Assembly (NCBI GenBank): GCA_009746045.1
Contig: RPFO01000080.1
Location: forward strand, 9,864,113-9,926,112
Length of the DNA: 62,000 nt
Direction of reading: 5' to 3'
Origin: Mesostigma viride
Taxonomy: Eukaryota; Streptophyta; Mesostigmatophyceae; Mesostigmatales; Mesostigmataceae
Below, piece by piece: positions 1 through 9,299 of this stretch (its first letter is position 1; each line of letters starts with the position of its first letter). The translations under genes and the position numbers were made by a program. A model generated the notes under the pieces. That model saw only the letters and a program-made list of their open reading frames with translations, did no database searches and was not told the DNA's origin.

Positions 1-29
1 CACAACTACTCTTAAAATTGGAGATAGAC

Positions 30-1400
30 ATGTCGTCCGTCTGCGCGCATTTTCGGCACCAGATTCCGCCAACGTGTCATGATGGGATTTTGAGCGCGGC
101 CGTCCCAGGCCACCTCGCTTATAGCAAGGTTACCCGCGCTGCGAAGGGGCGCTTTTTGAAAGTCCCGCTGCCTGGCGAACACAGCCATGGCGGCGCGCGG
201 TACTCCCTGCATGCCGGCGTCGGCAGCAGGCCCCGGCGGGACCCCGCCATTGTCACAAATGCATTTCCGGGCGATGCCAAGCCAGAAGGCGGCAAGCTAT
301 GGGAAGGGACGCCCAACGCAGAGGAGCTCGACAAGCTGCTTCGGGAGGGCGAGGGCGGTTTGGCCCGTTACCTTCAAATCTTGGACCAGGCACGCGAGCA
401 GGGCATCGCATTTACTACCGTCAACATGGTCACGGCAATTGTCCGCCTCGCCAAAGTGGTCCGCGAACGATCCGATGTCACCAATCATGTCGCGTTCGTC
501 TCCCTACGGGACGGGATCTGGGCCGAGCTCAAGGAACGGCCGGTGGCGTTCAGCTCCGGGCAGCTCATCGACCTTGAGAGCTGCCTGTCCAGATTCTGTG
601 ACTACGAGAGCATGATGGAGGACATGATGCAAGGCCTTGACCCGCTGGAGCGCGAGCTTGTCAGGCGGCTGCCAGAGTTCGCGATCCACGAACTTATCAA
701 CGCGGTCCATGCTTTTAACAAGGCGAAGCAAGCGAGAAAACATTTGTGGGGTTATTTTTGGAATCAGGAGCAGCGAGATAGGGAGTTTTATGCTGGCGTT
801 TCAGCGGAAGTCATCTCTCGTGGGTTTGCTGGCTTTAGTGCAAGCCAGATCTCCTCCCTGGCTTGGGGGCTTGCGCCGGCGTTTGAAGGCCTGGCGCCTG
901 AGCTAGGCTCAACACTAAGCGCCGAGCTAATCGCCCGGGGCCTCGATTCGTTCAAGCCCCAGGATCTATCCCTGCTGCTGCACTCGGATTATGAGGGCAG
1001 CGGGTTGATTAGGAACAGCTCGAGCGGGGACAAGGTGTATGCCGCTGCCGAGGCATACATACTAAACCGTGGGCTGGATGCGTTCAAAGCCAAGGACTTG
1101 TGCTACTGCCTGGATGCATTCGGGATGTGGAGGAGGCAGAGATTTAGCAGCTCCGAACTCTACGGGGTCATCGAGGCAGAGATTTGTAAACGAGGGGTAG
1201 CGGCTTTTGGCGGGAAAGGCGTAAGGGATGTGCTGTGGGCTCTCAGGGGGGACGATATCTCGCCTATGGGGGTGGTCCAATCATTGGTGCGGCGCTGTTC
1301 AGAGCTCAACATCAACGGAGATGATGAGCAGCTGACGAAAGCGCTCTACGAGTGGCAGTCACTCCTGCGTGACATGACTTTGAGGCACGTCTCAAAATGA
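30..1400 (+). CDS. OPR/HPR-like helical repeat protein (probable organelle RNA-binding factor)
   Basis: A single open frame runs to a TGA at 1398-1400. The first ATG in frame is at 30 (about 456 residues), but the frame stays open to the window edge, so the true start could lie upstream. The N-terminal ~80 residues are rich in Arg, His, Ser and Ala and poor in acidic residues, as expected of an organelle transit peptide. The C-terminal half carries at least four degenerate repeats about 40 residues apart, each built on a Phe-x-x-x-x-Leu helix pair: FSASQISSLAWGLAP near 831, FKPQDLSLLL near 950, FKAKDLCYCLDAFG near 1082, and FGGKGVRDVLWALRG near 1205. That resembles octotricopeptide/heptatricopeptide repeats, which bind organelle transcripts in green algae. 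No RAP domain is seen. Family assignment rests on repeat pattern only. Confidence 0.6.
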   Translation: MSSVCAHFRHQIPPTCHDGILSAAVPGHLAYSKVTRAAKGRFLKVPLPGEHSHGGARYSLHAGVGSRPRRDPAIVTNAFPGDAKPEGGKLWEGTPNAEELDKLLREGEGGLARYLQILDQAREQGIAFTTVNMVTAIVRLAKVVRERSDVTNHVAFVSLRDGIWAELKERPVAFSSGQLIDLESCLSRFCDYESMMEDMMQGLDPLERELVRRLPEFAIHELINAVHAFNKAKQARKHLWGYFWNQEQRDREFYAGVSAEVISRGFAGFSASQISSLAWGLAPAFEGLAPELGSTLSAELIARGLDSFKPQDLSLLLHSDYEGSGLIRNSSSGDKVYAAAEAYILNRGLDAFKAKDLCYCLDAFGMWRRQRFSSSELYGVIEAEICKRGVAAFGGKGVRDVLWALRGDDISPMGVVQSLVRRCSELNINGDDEQLTKALYEWQSLLRDMTLRHVSK

Positions 1401-1704
1401 ATAATGAAACGTGAATGCAATACATGGGTACTGATGAAAGAACCTTCAACCTGGTGCACAACAAGGAGGAGGGGGGTTGCCCTCGGCCCTAGCTTGTACT
1501 TTGAGGACTGATGAATTATTACTAACTCAATAATTCCAGGCCTGAACAAGAAAACTATATACAAGTGGCACTGGCAATTATGAGTATGTACTCCGTTATT
1601 TAGCTTCCCCTGGCAGGTAAAAGAGCTATACAAGTTGCACAAGGGAGCTCACAGAACTGGCATAATTAATTCTGCAAAATAAATCTACAGAAAACAAAAC
1701 CAGT

Positions 1705-2551
1705 TTACAAAAGGAAGTTGGTGTAAGCCCAAGGATGAGCAGGGTCGTCGTGACCCTCAGGCAGCTCGCCTGCTGCTCCCAGCTCGATGATGACTGGGTG
1801 CTCTTGATGGTGTGGGTACACCCGGCTGCGAGGCTCCCGCAGCGTCACCGAAAGCGGCAACGTGTTGATGACGGCACAATCCCAGCTGCGAGGAAAACGG
1901 CAATGGAGTGCCTGCAGAAATGCGACGAGAGTCACCAAAATCATGCGCCTATCAGACCATGGAGTCTGAAGCAGCATGAGCAGCCTCGCATTGTCGGCGT
2001 AGATGTCACGGCCCGGCTCCGCCTGATGAACGAACTCGAGGATCTGGTCACGGAATCCTCGAATGCTGGAAGAAAAATCCGCCAGAAATGTGATCACGTC
2101 CGAAGCGTCGGCCGCAGAGTGCCGCCCGTTGGCCAGCTGCACGTAGAATGCTGCAATTAAAGCACGAAGACCTTCATATTGTGCAGCCAGCGGCGTGATG
2201 ACGTCTTTCAGGTTGGCCCCGCGTCGGCCATAAAAATCTTCCCGGAACTGGACCGCCTGCGGAAGGCCTTGCTCGATGTGTCGAACCGAGCGCTCAAAAG
2301 CCGTAATGCGGCCTGGAGCCTGCGCACGTTTAGTGCGGTAATGCTTGGCGGATGACCGCGTCCGAAACAGGCAAGGGCCCAGGATCCTCCGAGCCAGCGG
2401 GGACGAGACGCTCAAATTCTTCAATTTCGGGATCGATTTCAGGCGTAGGAGTACGCTCCGGAGCCGTGGAAAATTCGCGAGTGCTCGGCATCTTCGAGGG
2501 AAAAATAATACGAGTTAAGTGAGAAAGCCGCTGCACGTGAGACAAGAACAT
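1705..2551 (-). pseudogene. Two overlapping ORFs, probably one frame-broken protein (copy 1 of tandem pair)
   Basis: One frame (2551-2330) starts at an ATG near 2491 and encodes an acidic, proline-rich N-terminus (MPSTREF..., EIDPEIEEFERLV). A second frame (2424-1705) carries on with a helical region (GLRALIAAFYVQLANG, SDVITFLADF) and a hydrophobic stretch (ILVTLVAFLQALHC) before a C-terminal tail. The frames overlap by about 95 bases with no splice sites of the right phase, so a single frameshift (mutational or programmed) would join them. A block around Asp-x-Ala-Arg followed by Leu-Val-Ala resembles the ORFs at 3.0-4.0 kb, so this looks like a tandem paralog. No family recognised; it may be accessory cargo of a mobile element. 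Confidence 0.35.
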
Positions 2552-3024
2552 TGGAGTTCCTCATTGTTGCAGGAAATGGTTGTCCTTTATTAAAGAAGCG
2601 ACAAACACAGTCGAGCGGTCACGTCAGTGTCGACGTCTACACAGGTGTGCAGGTACGCAGGACTGAGGGCGAGGAACTGCCACACACTGAGTGCCAAGTG
2701 CATCCGCTTATATGCCACTTGGGCCAGCTTCCTTCAGAGCTGTCAAAATGTGTGTCAGTGCACCGGGTGCACTCCCGCCCAGTCCTAGACTGTCACCTAG
2801 ACCTGTCAAGACCTAGACCAGGTCGGTACCAATCTGCCGAGTGGCAGTACACCGTACGGTACCACTACACGTGACAATATACTGTCAAAGAGTACCGACG
2901 GTGTCACTCTAGGAAATACAATATACTTTGTCATTTCCTAACCAAATCAGGTACCCAAGGTACCTATGGAAAGCCCATAAAATGGTCTATCTCATAACGT
3001 AATTATCAATTACGTTAACTGAAA
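2552..3024. other. Gene-less spacer between the tandem ORF groups
   Basis: No coding frame is supported. It holds short AT-rich palindromes such as the AATTACGTTAACTG region near 3010 and repeated short words (CACCTAGACCTG, CTAGACCAGG) around 2795-2825. The stretch just upstream of 3060 reads, on the minus strand, like a 3' UTR with an A-rich run, which fits the end of the ORF group at 3.0-4.0 kb. Confidence 0.3.
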
Positions 3025-3121
3025 TCAGTAGAGAAGCTTTATTATTGCAGTATTTACAGACAAACACCAACCAGGGAACAGTTCCCAAAAGCACAATGAC
3101 CACAACTCTTTAAATATCAAA

Positions 3122-4012
3122 TTATCCCTCATAAGTCGGCGGCGACGTCGGCAGGCCAGCTGGTCGGTACCATGGTCCGGATTCTCCCGATTTCTGGCCT
3201 GCGCTGGTTGTCTCTTTGATAAGTGGACTGTACCGCCTGGGACGAGTTGGGCGTGGAGCCTCAGTCCTGGGAGTCGCAATGATGCCCAGCAACTCCTCGT
3301 CACTAATGGCAAACGAATTGCCAGCTGAGCCTCCAGTGCTGTTATGTATATATCTTGAGGCGAATTCGGCGGCGATCGATAATAAGCGCACGGCGCAGAC
3401 GACGATGCAGTCGGCAATGAAAACCAGTGGGGATTAACCCCGTCGACTGCACGGAGATCCTCCTGAGAGGTCTCGCGACGCTGAACCTGGTTGTGCAGCA
3501 GCACAGACCAAACAGGCAAATTATTCTCGTTGCGCCTGGCAGCCACGAGAAGCTCGAGGCGCGCGTGGGCGCGTCGGTGGTCGCAACACGTTTGTTAAAT
3601 CGTGAAAGACGCGGGCGTCGTCAACGACTGACCTCGGGTCATTCACAGCACTCTCCCGGAACCGGCGAATAGCGTGATCAAGATACAGTTGATTATCTTG
3701 ACGACTCGTGATTTCGCGCCTGATTCCAGAGCGGACTTCGGATGATAAATTGCCGAGGCGCTGAAACGCGTGATGCGCTTGAATATTAAGATCGTCGGTT
3801 GGTGTGTGATGAAAATTAAGCTCGTGATCGTTGTCCTGGATAGATTCTAGCTCGGCCATTACATCGTCGGCATATTGGGTTATATTATTTGCTATAACAA
3901 GTGGCCGTTCCGGAATTATTTCCGAAAGCCGCAAAGCTTGCCTTTGCTGGTATGGAATTTCCGCGCTCACGTTGGAGCTAGTCGTGCTGACCATGGAAAA
4001 TTCCAAAACCAA
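3122..4012 (-). pseudogene. Frame-broken ORF group (copy 2 of tandem pair), possible single-pass membrane protein
   Basis: Three minus-strand frames follow one another: 4012-3521 (helical N-terminus, ATG near 3993), a central frame to about 3430 (HARLELLVAARR, LPVWSVLLHNQ), and 3391-3122. The last contains a strongly hydrophobic segment (LVFIADCIVVCAVRLL) followed by a Ser/Arg/Pro tail that ends in the dispersed 53-bp repeat at 3169-3221. Order and spacing match the group at 1.7-2.5 kb, including the D-x-A-R ... L-V-A block. At least two frameshifts, or unseen introns, are needed to join the parts. Function unknown. Confidence 0.35.
3169..3221. repeat. Dispersed 53-bp repeat, copy 1
   Basis: Identical over 53 bases to 4909-4961. 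It begins ACCATGGTCCGG and ends TGTCTCTTTGATA. A diverged reverse-complement copy lies at 11692-11733. Here it forms the end of the ORF group on the minus strand. Confidence 0.8.
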
Positions 4013-5087
4013 ACACTAAATCACAAGCCAAACCCACCAATACCCTCCTGGTACCCGAAGGCAGGAAAGACGTTGTAATTCGTGTTAATGATATTTAATT
4101 GTATTTAATAAGTAAGTAAGTAAGTACTTGCGTGTCATGCGCAAAGGCATGCCACGGAGTACTATGCTAATCTCATTAGAAAAATAATTAAACAAAAGTT
4201 TAAACAAATATCGTCTGCATCTGTATTTAATGAATGTGGATAATATGGCTGGCTTTTGCAGAATGCAAGCTTTTGTTAACAGTAGGTTTACGTGAGTCTT
4301 AGGCCACTTAGCTAGCAGGACAGGTTTACGGAGGAGCTGGTTAGCTAACTGGCACTGGACCAGTCCTTTAGTACCCCCGTTCCAGTCCACATAAGGACTG
4401 ACCTATGTAAATGATACAGGTTAGACCAAGTTGACACATACTGCATGGACCTGACTATATACAAGTGAGTGTCCGTGGACACTAGTCCATTCACATAGGC
4501 TAACACAGAGCTAAGCACTAGGGTACAGGCAAAATACAGCCATACATCCGGCTTTTTGCCTTTGCACCGTGTGCAGTTCTTGGACGTTTGGAATCATGGC
4601 ATGGCTAACGTGATGACTGACTAGCTAGACCTTTTCAGTGGTTTTCCATTTGCGGGTATTTCCTCGTAAATGGTGGGAGAGCGATCGCAGCAATGGTGCT
4701 CACCACTAGACACTCCCGGCCAGTTAGGCTAGAAACACACGCCCTGATCAAGCATGCTGTTTCCGGCCCCACCGTCTAGGTCATCTAGTCGCTCCACACG
4801 TAAGCCAGCCATAATTTCAATGCACAAGGATACACATTTCCATCACCATTCATCTTCATCATCCTGAACGACTCGAAAACGCGGAAAAGATAACGGCAGG
4901 CTCGAGCTACCATGGTCCGGATTCTCCCGATTTCTGGCCTGCGCTGGTTGTCTCTTTGATACATCGTAGTGTCTCGTAGAGGTCAAATGGCGGCACTTAT
5001 ATAGCAGTCTAGAATTGTCCTGAGCTGACTGCTAGCTGTAATTGAGTCATACAGACGCAATATTAATTGAGGTCAGATATCGCACAG
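4013..5087. other. Non-coding stretch with dispersed repeats
   Basis: No supported gene. 4107-4170 matches 21335-21395 in inverted orientation (core CATAGTACTCCGTGGCATGC on one strand), marking a dispersed repeat of about 60 bases. A (TAAG)n run lies at 4109-4124. 4909-4961 is the second copy of the 53-bp repeat. Confidence 0.5.
4909..4961. repeat. Dispersed 53-bp repeat, copy 2
   Basis: Base-for-base identical to 3169-3221 although the flanks differ completely, so the unit itself moved or was copied recently. Confidence 0.8.
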
Positions 5088-5291
5088 GTTAGATAGCTTA
5101 CACCATCCATTCCATCCCATGTTCCCCTCCCACTGAGGACTTATGTTCACGTGACGCAGTCACGTGTCTATTAATTAATTAATTAATTAATTAATTAATT
5201 AATTAATTAATTAATTAATTAATTAATTAATTAATTAATTAATTAATTAATTAATTAATTAATTTATTAATTAATTAATTAATTAATTAAT
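5088..5291 (+). mobile_element. LINE 3' end, hairpin family 2, with (TTAA)n tail
   Basis: The stretch from about 5089 (CTTACACCATCCATTCC) to the hairpin matches 21485-21600 and, less closely, 19500-19590. The hairpin at 5148-5166 has perfect 8-base arms (CACGTGAC / GTCACGTG) around a GCA loop. It is followed by TCTA and about 120 bases of TTAA repeats (5171-5291, one TTTA interruption near 5262). The related copy at 19.1-19.6 kb is attached to reverse-transcriptase C-terminal coding sequence, which is why I call this a LINE 3' terminus. Confidence 0.55.
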
Positions 5292-5659
5292 CGCACAGGT
5301 TAAATCACAGCGCGCAACTCAATGTAAGATCTAGGACCTCTAGCCTTGTCATAGGAAATACCATAGCCGTCTTGTCAATCTTGTTACGTACTCCAGCAGC
5401 ATGAAGAATATTAAATATTCAGGAGTGGATCTCGTTATCCATTTGTAGATAGTGCATTATATAATGGCTTGGTTGGCGTACGGAATTCACATCGTGAGCC
5501 ATAACTTTCTTGTTTCTTAATGGCATTAGGCGTTCTTGACGGCGTTGGAAAGGTGGTAACGTCAAGCATCTGACTAGATAGCTAGAATAATTCCATTAAC
5601 ATATGTACCATCCAGGTGGTGGCAACACCATGAGTGGCAGGTAATAATGTAGTAGAGGC

Positions 5660-6090
5660 TATGCAGTACACAAACCATTTATACATAACTTACATATTCT
5701 ATGCCTAAATTTAAAATAATTCATGCCTCAATTTCAACCAGCCATGTTCTCAATGAAGTGATGATTAATTAATTAGACACGCGCTCCCGTTGGGGAGTCG
5801 CGGGGCACACTAAAAAATTAGAGTGCGTGTAATCCCTGTGGATGCACAACGAGAAGGGGGCAGAGACACCCAAAGTGATTATGCTCTCTTGTTATTTATT
5901 AGACTTCCACCCCCATTATGTAATTAAAATCACAACCCCCATTTATACATATCACTTACACTTTAAATTAATTAATGCCTCGATTTCCAGTAGCCGTGTT
6001 CTCAATAAAGCGATTATGCTTAGCTCTTGTTATTTATTAAACTTCCACCCCCATTAATTAATTAAAATCACAACCCCCATTTATGTATGT
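5660..6090. repeat. Tandem ~140-250-bp repeat with TTAATTAA junctions
   Basis: The block TGCCTC(A/G)ATTTC ... (C/G)TGTTCTCAAT(G/A)AAG occurs near 5722 and 5975. The block CTCTTGTTATTTATTA ... ACTTCCACCCCCATTA ... AAAATCACAACCCCCATTTAT occurs near 5885 and 6023. The copies alternate, so this is a partly duplicated tandem array. Confidence 0.6.
5781..5808 (-). mobile_element. LINE 3' hairpin, family 1 (minus orientation)
   Basis: On the minus strand the core GACTCCCCAACGGGAG is intact and is followed by TCTAATTAATTAAT, exactly as in the plus-strand copies at 11440 and 11980. The outer stem has diverged. Confidence 0.5.
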
Positions 6091-7036
6091 ACTGACTGAT
6101 GGCGCCCACCTGGGCACCCACAGTGAGCTTCCAGTCCTTGTAGCCGCGTGCCAGACCCCTCTCGGTCATCAGGTCCGCCATCTCTGGCAGCAGGTCGGTG
6201 GGAAAAAAGTGCTTGAACCAGTCCCAGTTGCTCGCGTCGGCGGGATCTGGACAGCAAAACCCCACCAATCTCGGCGGGTAGGTCGTTGTGTGGCCAGCCA
6301 TCAGGTCCTCGCGAATCGTGGTTTGCTCGACCCCCCAGGCTGGTAGGTCCATGGGCGCCGGCTCCTGGCCATTGCCCAGCTTGTACAGCCGCGCCCATAG
6401 CTCCTCGTCTGGGTCGATCACATTTTCATCCGGAAATTCGTCATCGTCAGGTTCCGAGTCCTCCCCGGCAGCAGCGATCGCGCCCTGGTCTGGCTCTTCG
6501 GGATCAGACTCGGGATGGTTAGACTCATCGTCCGAATCATTTTCAGGCCCAGACTTCACCCGCAAATCCTTTTTTTTTATTGCTTCAGTGCTGCCATCGA
6601 TGTCCCAAGTGCAGGTAATGTCCGACCGATCCACACTATAACCACCACTCCCGAAATCCTAAACGTGCGCCAATTGACGCCAGCCTCGATCAACAGCACG
6701 CTGGTAGGACCACCTATCTTCCTTTTTCTGGCCTGGCTCGTCAAAAAGATACGCTAACGCGCTTACACGAGCTCCGACCGTGAGGCCGCCATTACCGCAA
6801 GGCATCGTTCCCGCATCCATTTTTTCGCTCCAAAATCGGTTATATTTTTGGTCGAGGTACCTACTTTCCCGCCCAAATACCCGGTACCCGGGTACGGAAT
6901 CCGGGTACCATGTGCCGGTACTACGGGTCGGGTACATCATGCCGGGCCGGGACGGTCCACCTTGGGGTACGGTCCATATAGTGACCCCCCCTCCCTCCCC
7001 GGTACCTCGGTCGGTTATAGTAAATTGGTCCATCAT
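6068..7036 (-). pseudogene. piggyBac-like transposase, N-terminal fragment with in-frame TAG
   Basis: Reading on the minus strand from an ATG at 7036, one frame runs through a TAG at 6661-6659 and then continues open to a TGA at 6068. The part after the TAG has an acidic region (DSDDESNHPESDPEEP, DEFPDEN) and then a segment with W-D-W-F-K-H-F-F-P-x-x-L-L-P-E-M, resembling the N-terminal part of DDE_Tnp_1_7 (piggyBac-type) proteins. The catalytic Asp residues would lie downstream and are absent: the frame ends at a TTAATTAA-rich repeat. The upstream part (VDRGWRQLAHV) and the piece after the stop (DFGSGGYSV) read as one continuous protein. I take this as a decayed, truncated copy; family assignment is moderate. 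Confidence 0.45.
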
Positions 7037-7076
7037 TTAGGACAAAGTCCTAAATTATGGACCGTGGGTGGCTAGA

Positions 7077-7512
7077 CATCCCATCCCATCCCATCCCATC
7101 CCATCCCATCCCATCCCATCCCGGCCATCCCATCCCATCCCATCCCATCCCATCCCATCCCATCCCATCCCATCCCATCCCATCCCATCCCATCCCATCC
7201 CATCCCATCCCATCCCATCCCATCCCATCCCATCCCATCCCATCCCATCCCATCCCATCCCATCCCATCCCATCCCATCCCATCCCATCCCATCCCATCC
7301 CATCCCATCCCATCCCATCCCATCCCATCCCATCCCATCCCATCCCATCCCATCCCCGCCCATCCCATCCCATCCCATCCCATCCCATCCCATCCCATCC
7401 CATCCCATCCCATCCCATCCCATCCCATCCCATCCCATCCCATCCCATCCCATCCCATCCCATCCCATCCCATCCCATCCCATCCCATCCCATCCCATCC
7501 CATCCCATCCCA
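7077..7512. repeat. (CATCC)n pentamer array
   Basis: About 85 copies of the 5-base unit CATCC, broken only near 7122 (CCGGCC) and 7353 (CCCCGCC). Long frames over the array are artefacts of the repeat. The right flank (7513-7560, ACTATACTTTTCGTCCGAGG...) is the reverse complement of the left flank of the second array at 18240. Confidence 0.95.
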
Positions 7513-7800
7513 CTATACTTTTCGTCCGAGGGTGGTAAAAAGGATCCGAGGCGTAAATTACCACGCGGTAATCTTACCACGCACGATCCCACGCCTGAGA
7601 TCCAAGGCGGTAATAATTACAACGTCGAGTCTTAGGTAGTAAATTTACTAGCCGTAACGTTACCACGACGTATCTTTCGTAGTACTGTACCGACAAGGGA
7701 GATTACCGCGACGGATCTTAGTTGAGAAGTTACCACCGGTAAATTAGGTGCCAGTGATCCGATGCTGTAAGATTACGTTTTAGTAAGTTACTAAGGGGGT
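7513..7800. repeat. TTACCACG-rich AT/GC mosaic flanking the pentamer array
   Basis: Short words TTACCACG, GGTAA and CGGATC recur many times, often as inverted pairs such as TTACCACGCGGTAA near 7558. The same word set fills 17900-18236 next to the second pentamer array, so the two regions are related. Confidence 0.6.
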
Positions 7801-8418
7801 CTTTGCCTGTCCACGGCCAGATGGATGTGATATATTGTAATGGTGAAGTGGGAGAACGTGCGTGTCTATTAGCAAATGCAGCGAAATATAAAAATGTAGT
7901 TATCAGCCTTTGTCGCCTGTTCAGCAGTTGTCGTTGTCGGCCGTTGTCAGTAAGCGGCTATAGATTATGTGTGCTGGGGCCGGTGAAAAGACGCTAGCAA
8001 AGTTCGTCTGAATGGCGTCCAATAGAGGGGATTTCATTCTTATAGTGGATTGTTCGACGAGGAGAAGGCGAGGTTGCTGGCGGAGAATGCGAAAGAGCAG
8101 AGGGAAGCAGCGGAAGCCGTGCGTGGAAGATGAGGTAACGGGATGGAGTGTGGGCCCTGGCTTCTGGTTATGAAATGATGGCGGTTGCAGGCCAGCCGTG
8201 CTCGCTGGTAATGGGTGTGTGGTGTTGAAATCCAAGTTCTGCGCTTATTCTCTTCTTTGGTCAATGATTGAAGGGATGTCGCCTTTTTTATTTTTGTGCA
8301 TCTGCGTCCCGTCGTGACTGCCTCGTCATGGACGCCCAGGCGTAGAAGTTCGAACGAGGGAATGATTTTTCAAACGCCTGGATATGTTATGATGGTACGA
8401 ATAAATGGTAATGGGTAG

Positions 8419-8612
8419 AGGCGGCCAAAATTTTGTTGGAAGTGTGCCAACGCCGCACATACGACTTGAACAACCCTAGGTATCTTAGGAAAAGGAAGCA
8501 CGGATACGTCGGAGTGGAGGAAGAGGAAGACGGTGACGATGGTGAAGACGGAGAGGTTTACAATGGAGGCCTTGAGAATGGGGAGACATTGAAGCAGGAG
8601 AGCAGGCTAGCG
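8419..8612 (+). CDS. Upstream exon of a small unrecognised gene
   Basis: Open frame from a possible acceptor (GGGTAG|AG) to a donor CTAGCG|GTGAGT, phase 0. It encodes EAAKILLEVCQRRTYDL, then a basic stretch (RYLRKRKHGYVG), then an acidic stretch (EEEEDGDDGEDGE). The phase matches the next exon at 8722. A further exon with DEEKARLLAENAKEQREAAE (about 8041-8119) may precede it but its junction is unclear. No family recognised. Confidence 0.4.
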
Positions 8613-8721
8613 GTGAGTGGCCCGTCATGAATTACATTGTGGTTGCAGTTGTTAGCTAGGCGTGTTGATTGCTTCTTGCCGCGGGTAATCGCTAGCATGC
8701 ATAACCTTCTTTTTTCAACAG

Positions 8722-9186
8722 GTGTTCTGGTGCATTGACTGCCGCAAAGCAATTAATGGGACTGATTATGTGCCTATCATGCCGTTTGGGAATCATACAT
8801 TGCCAACAATTTGTGTTTAGAAGGCGCGCCTTCAGAAGCATATTCAGCACCGCACGAACCAGGTGCTGAAGGCGTGCTTGGAGAGGAAGGGGTATAAAGT
8901 GCGCATGACTGCATCGAAGAAGAAGAAGCAGCAGGAATCGGGCAAGACCATGATAACCGAGCCAGGATTGGCTTTCGTGCATGCAGTACATGGTGCGGCG
9001 CAGGCAGTGAATGCTGCATCGATTGCAGCGGTGCAGCCTGTGGCCATGGCGGTGCAGTGCACGGGTCCTGATGTGTGGGCGTTGGCGAAGGAGATTCACG
9101 ATGCTGTCATGGCCACATTGTCAAGCCAAGGAATGGGTGTTGGTTCCAGTCAGGTGCCTCGCCCGGAGGAAGCTTTTCTTCTGTAA
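8722..9186 (+). pseudogene. Downstream exon of the same gene, interrupted by TAG
   Basis: After the acceptor TTTTTTCAACAG, phase 0, the frame encodes VFWCIDCRKAINGTDYV, a short Cys-x-x-Cys motif. It meets TAG at 8818-8820 and then continues in the same frame for 121 codons (KARLQKHIQHRTNQVL, KKKKQQESGKT, VHAVHGAAQAVNAASIAAVQ) to TAA at 9184. Because coding character continues smoothly past the stop, this is probably a recently disabled copy of a dispersed gene family. The downstream bases 9190-9300 contain a ~50-bp tandem duplication (AAGCATTTGCAATCGCCA twice). Confidence 0.4.
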
Positions 9187-9299
9187 GCAGAGGTGCGGCA
9201 TCAAGCATTTGCAATCGCCATGAGAGCAGTGGAGATGTCTGCGGCATGAAGCATTTGCAATCGCCACGAGAGCAGTGGAGATGTCTGCGGCATTTGGAG

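Noticed and set aside
7050-7635. Long open frames on both strands over the pentamer array (SHPIP / GWDGM repeats).
   Set aside because: A 5-base repeat without stop words is open in every frame; there is no start context, no non-repeat domain and no splice support.
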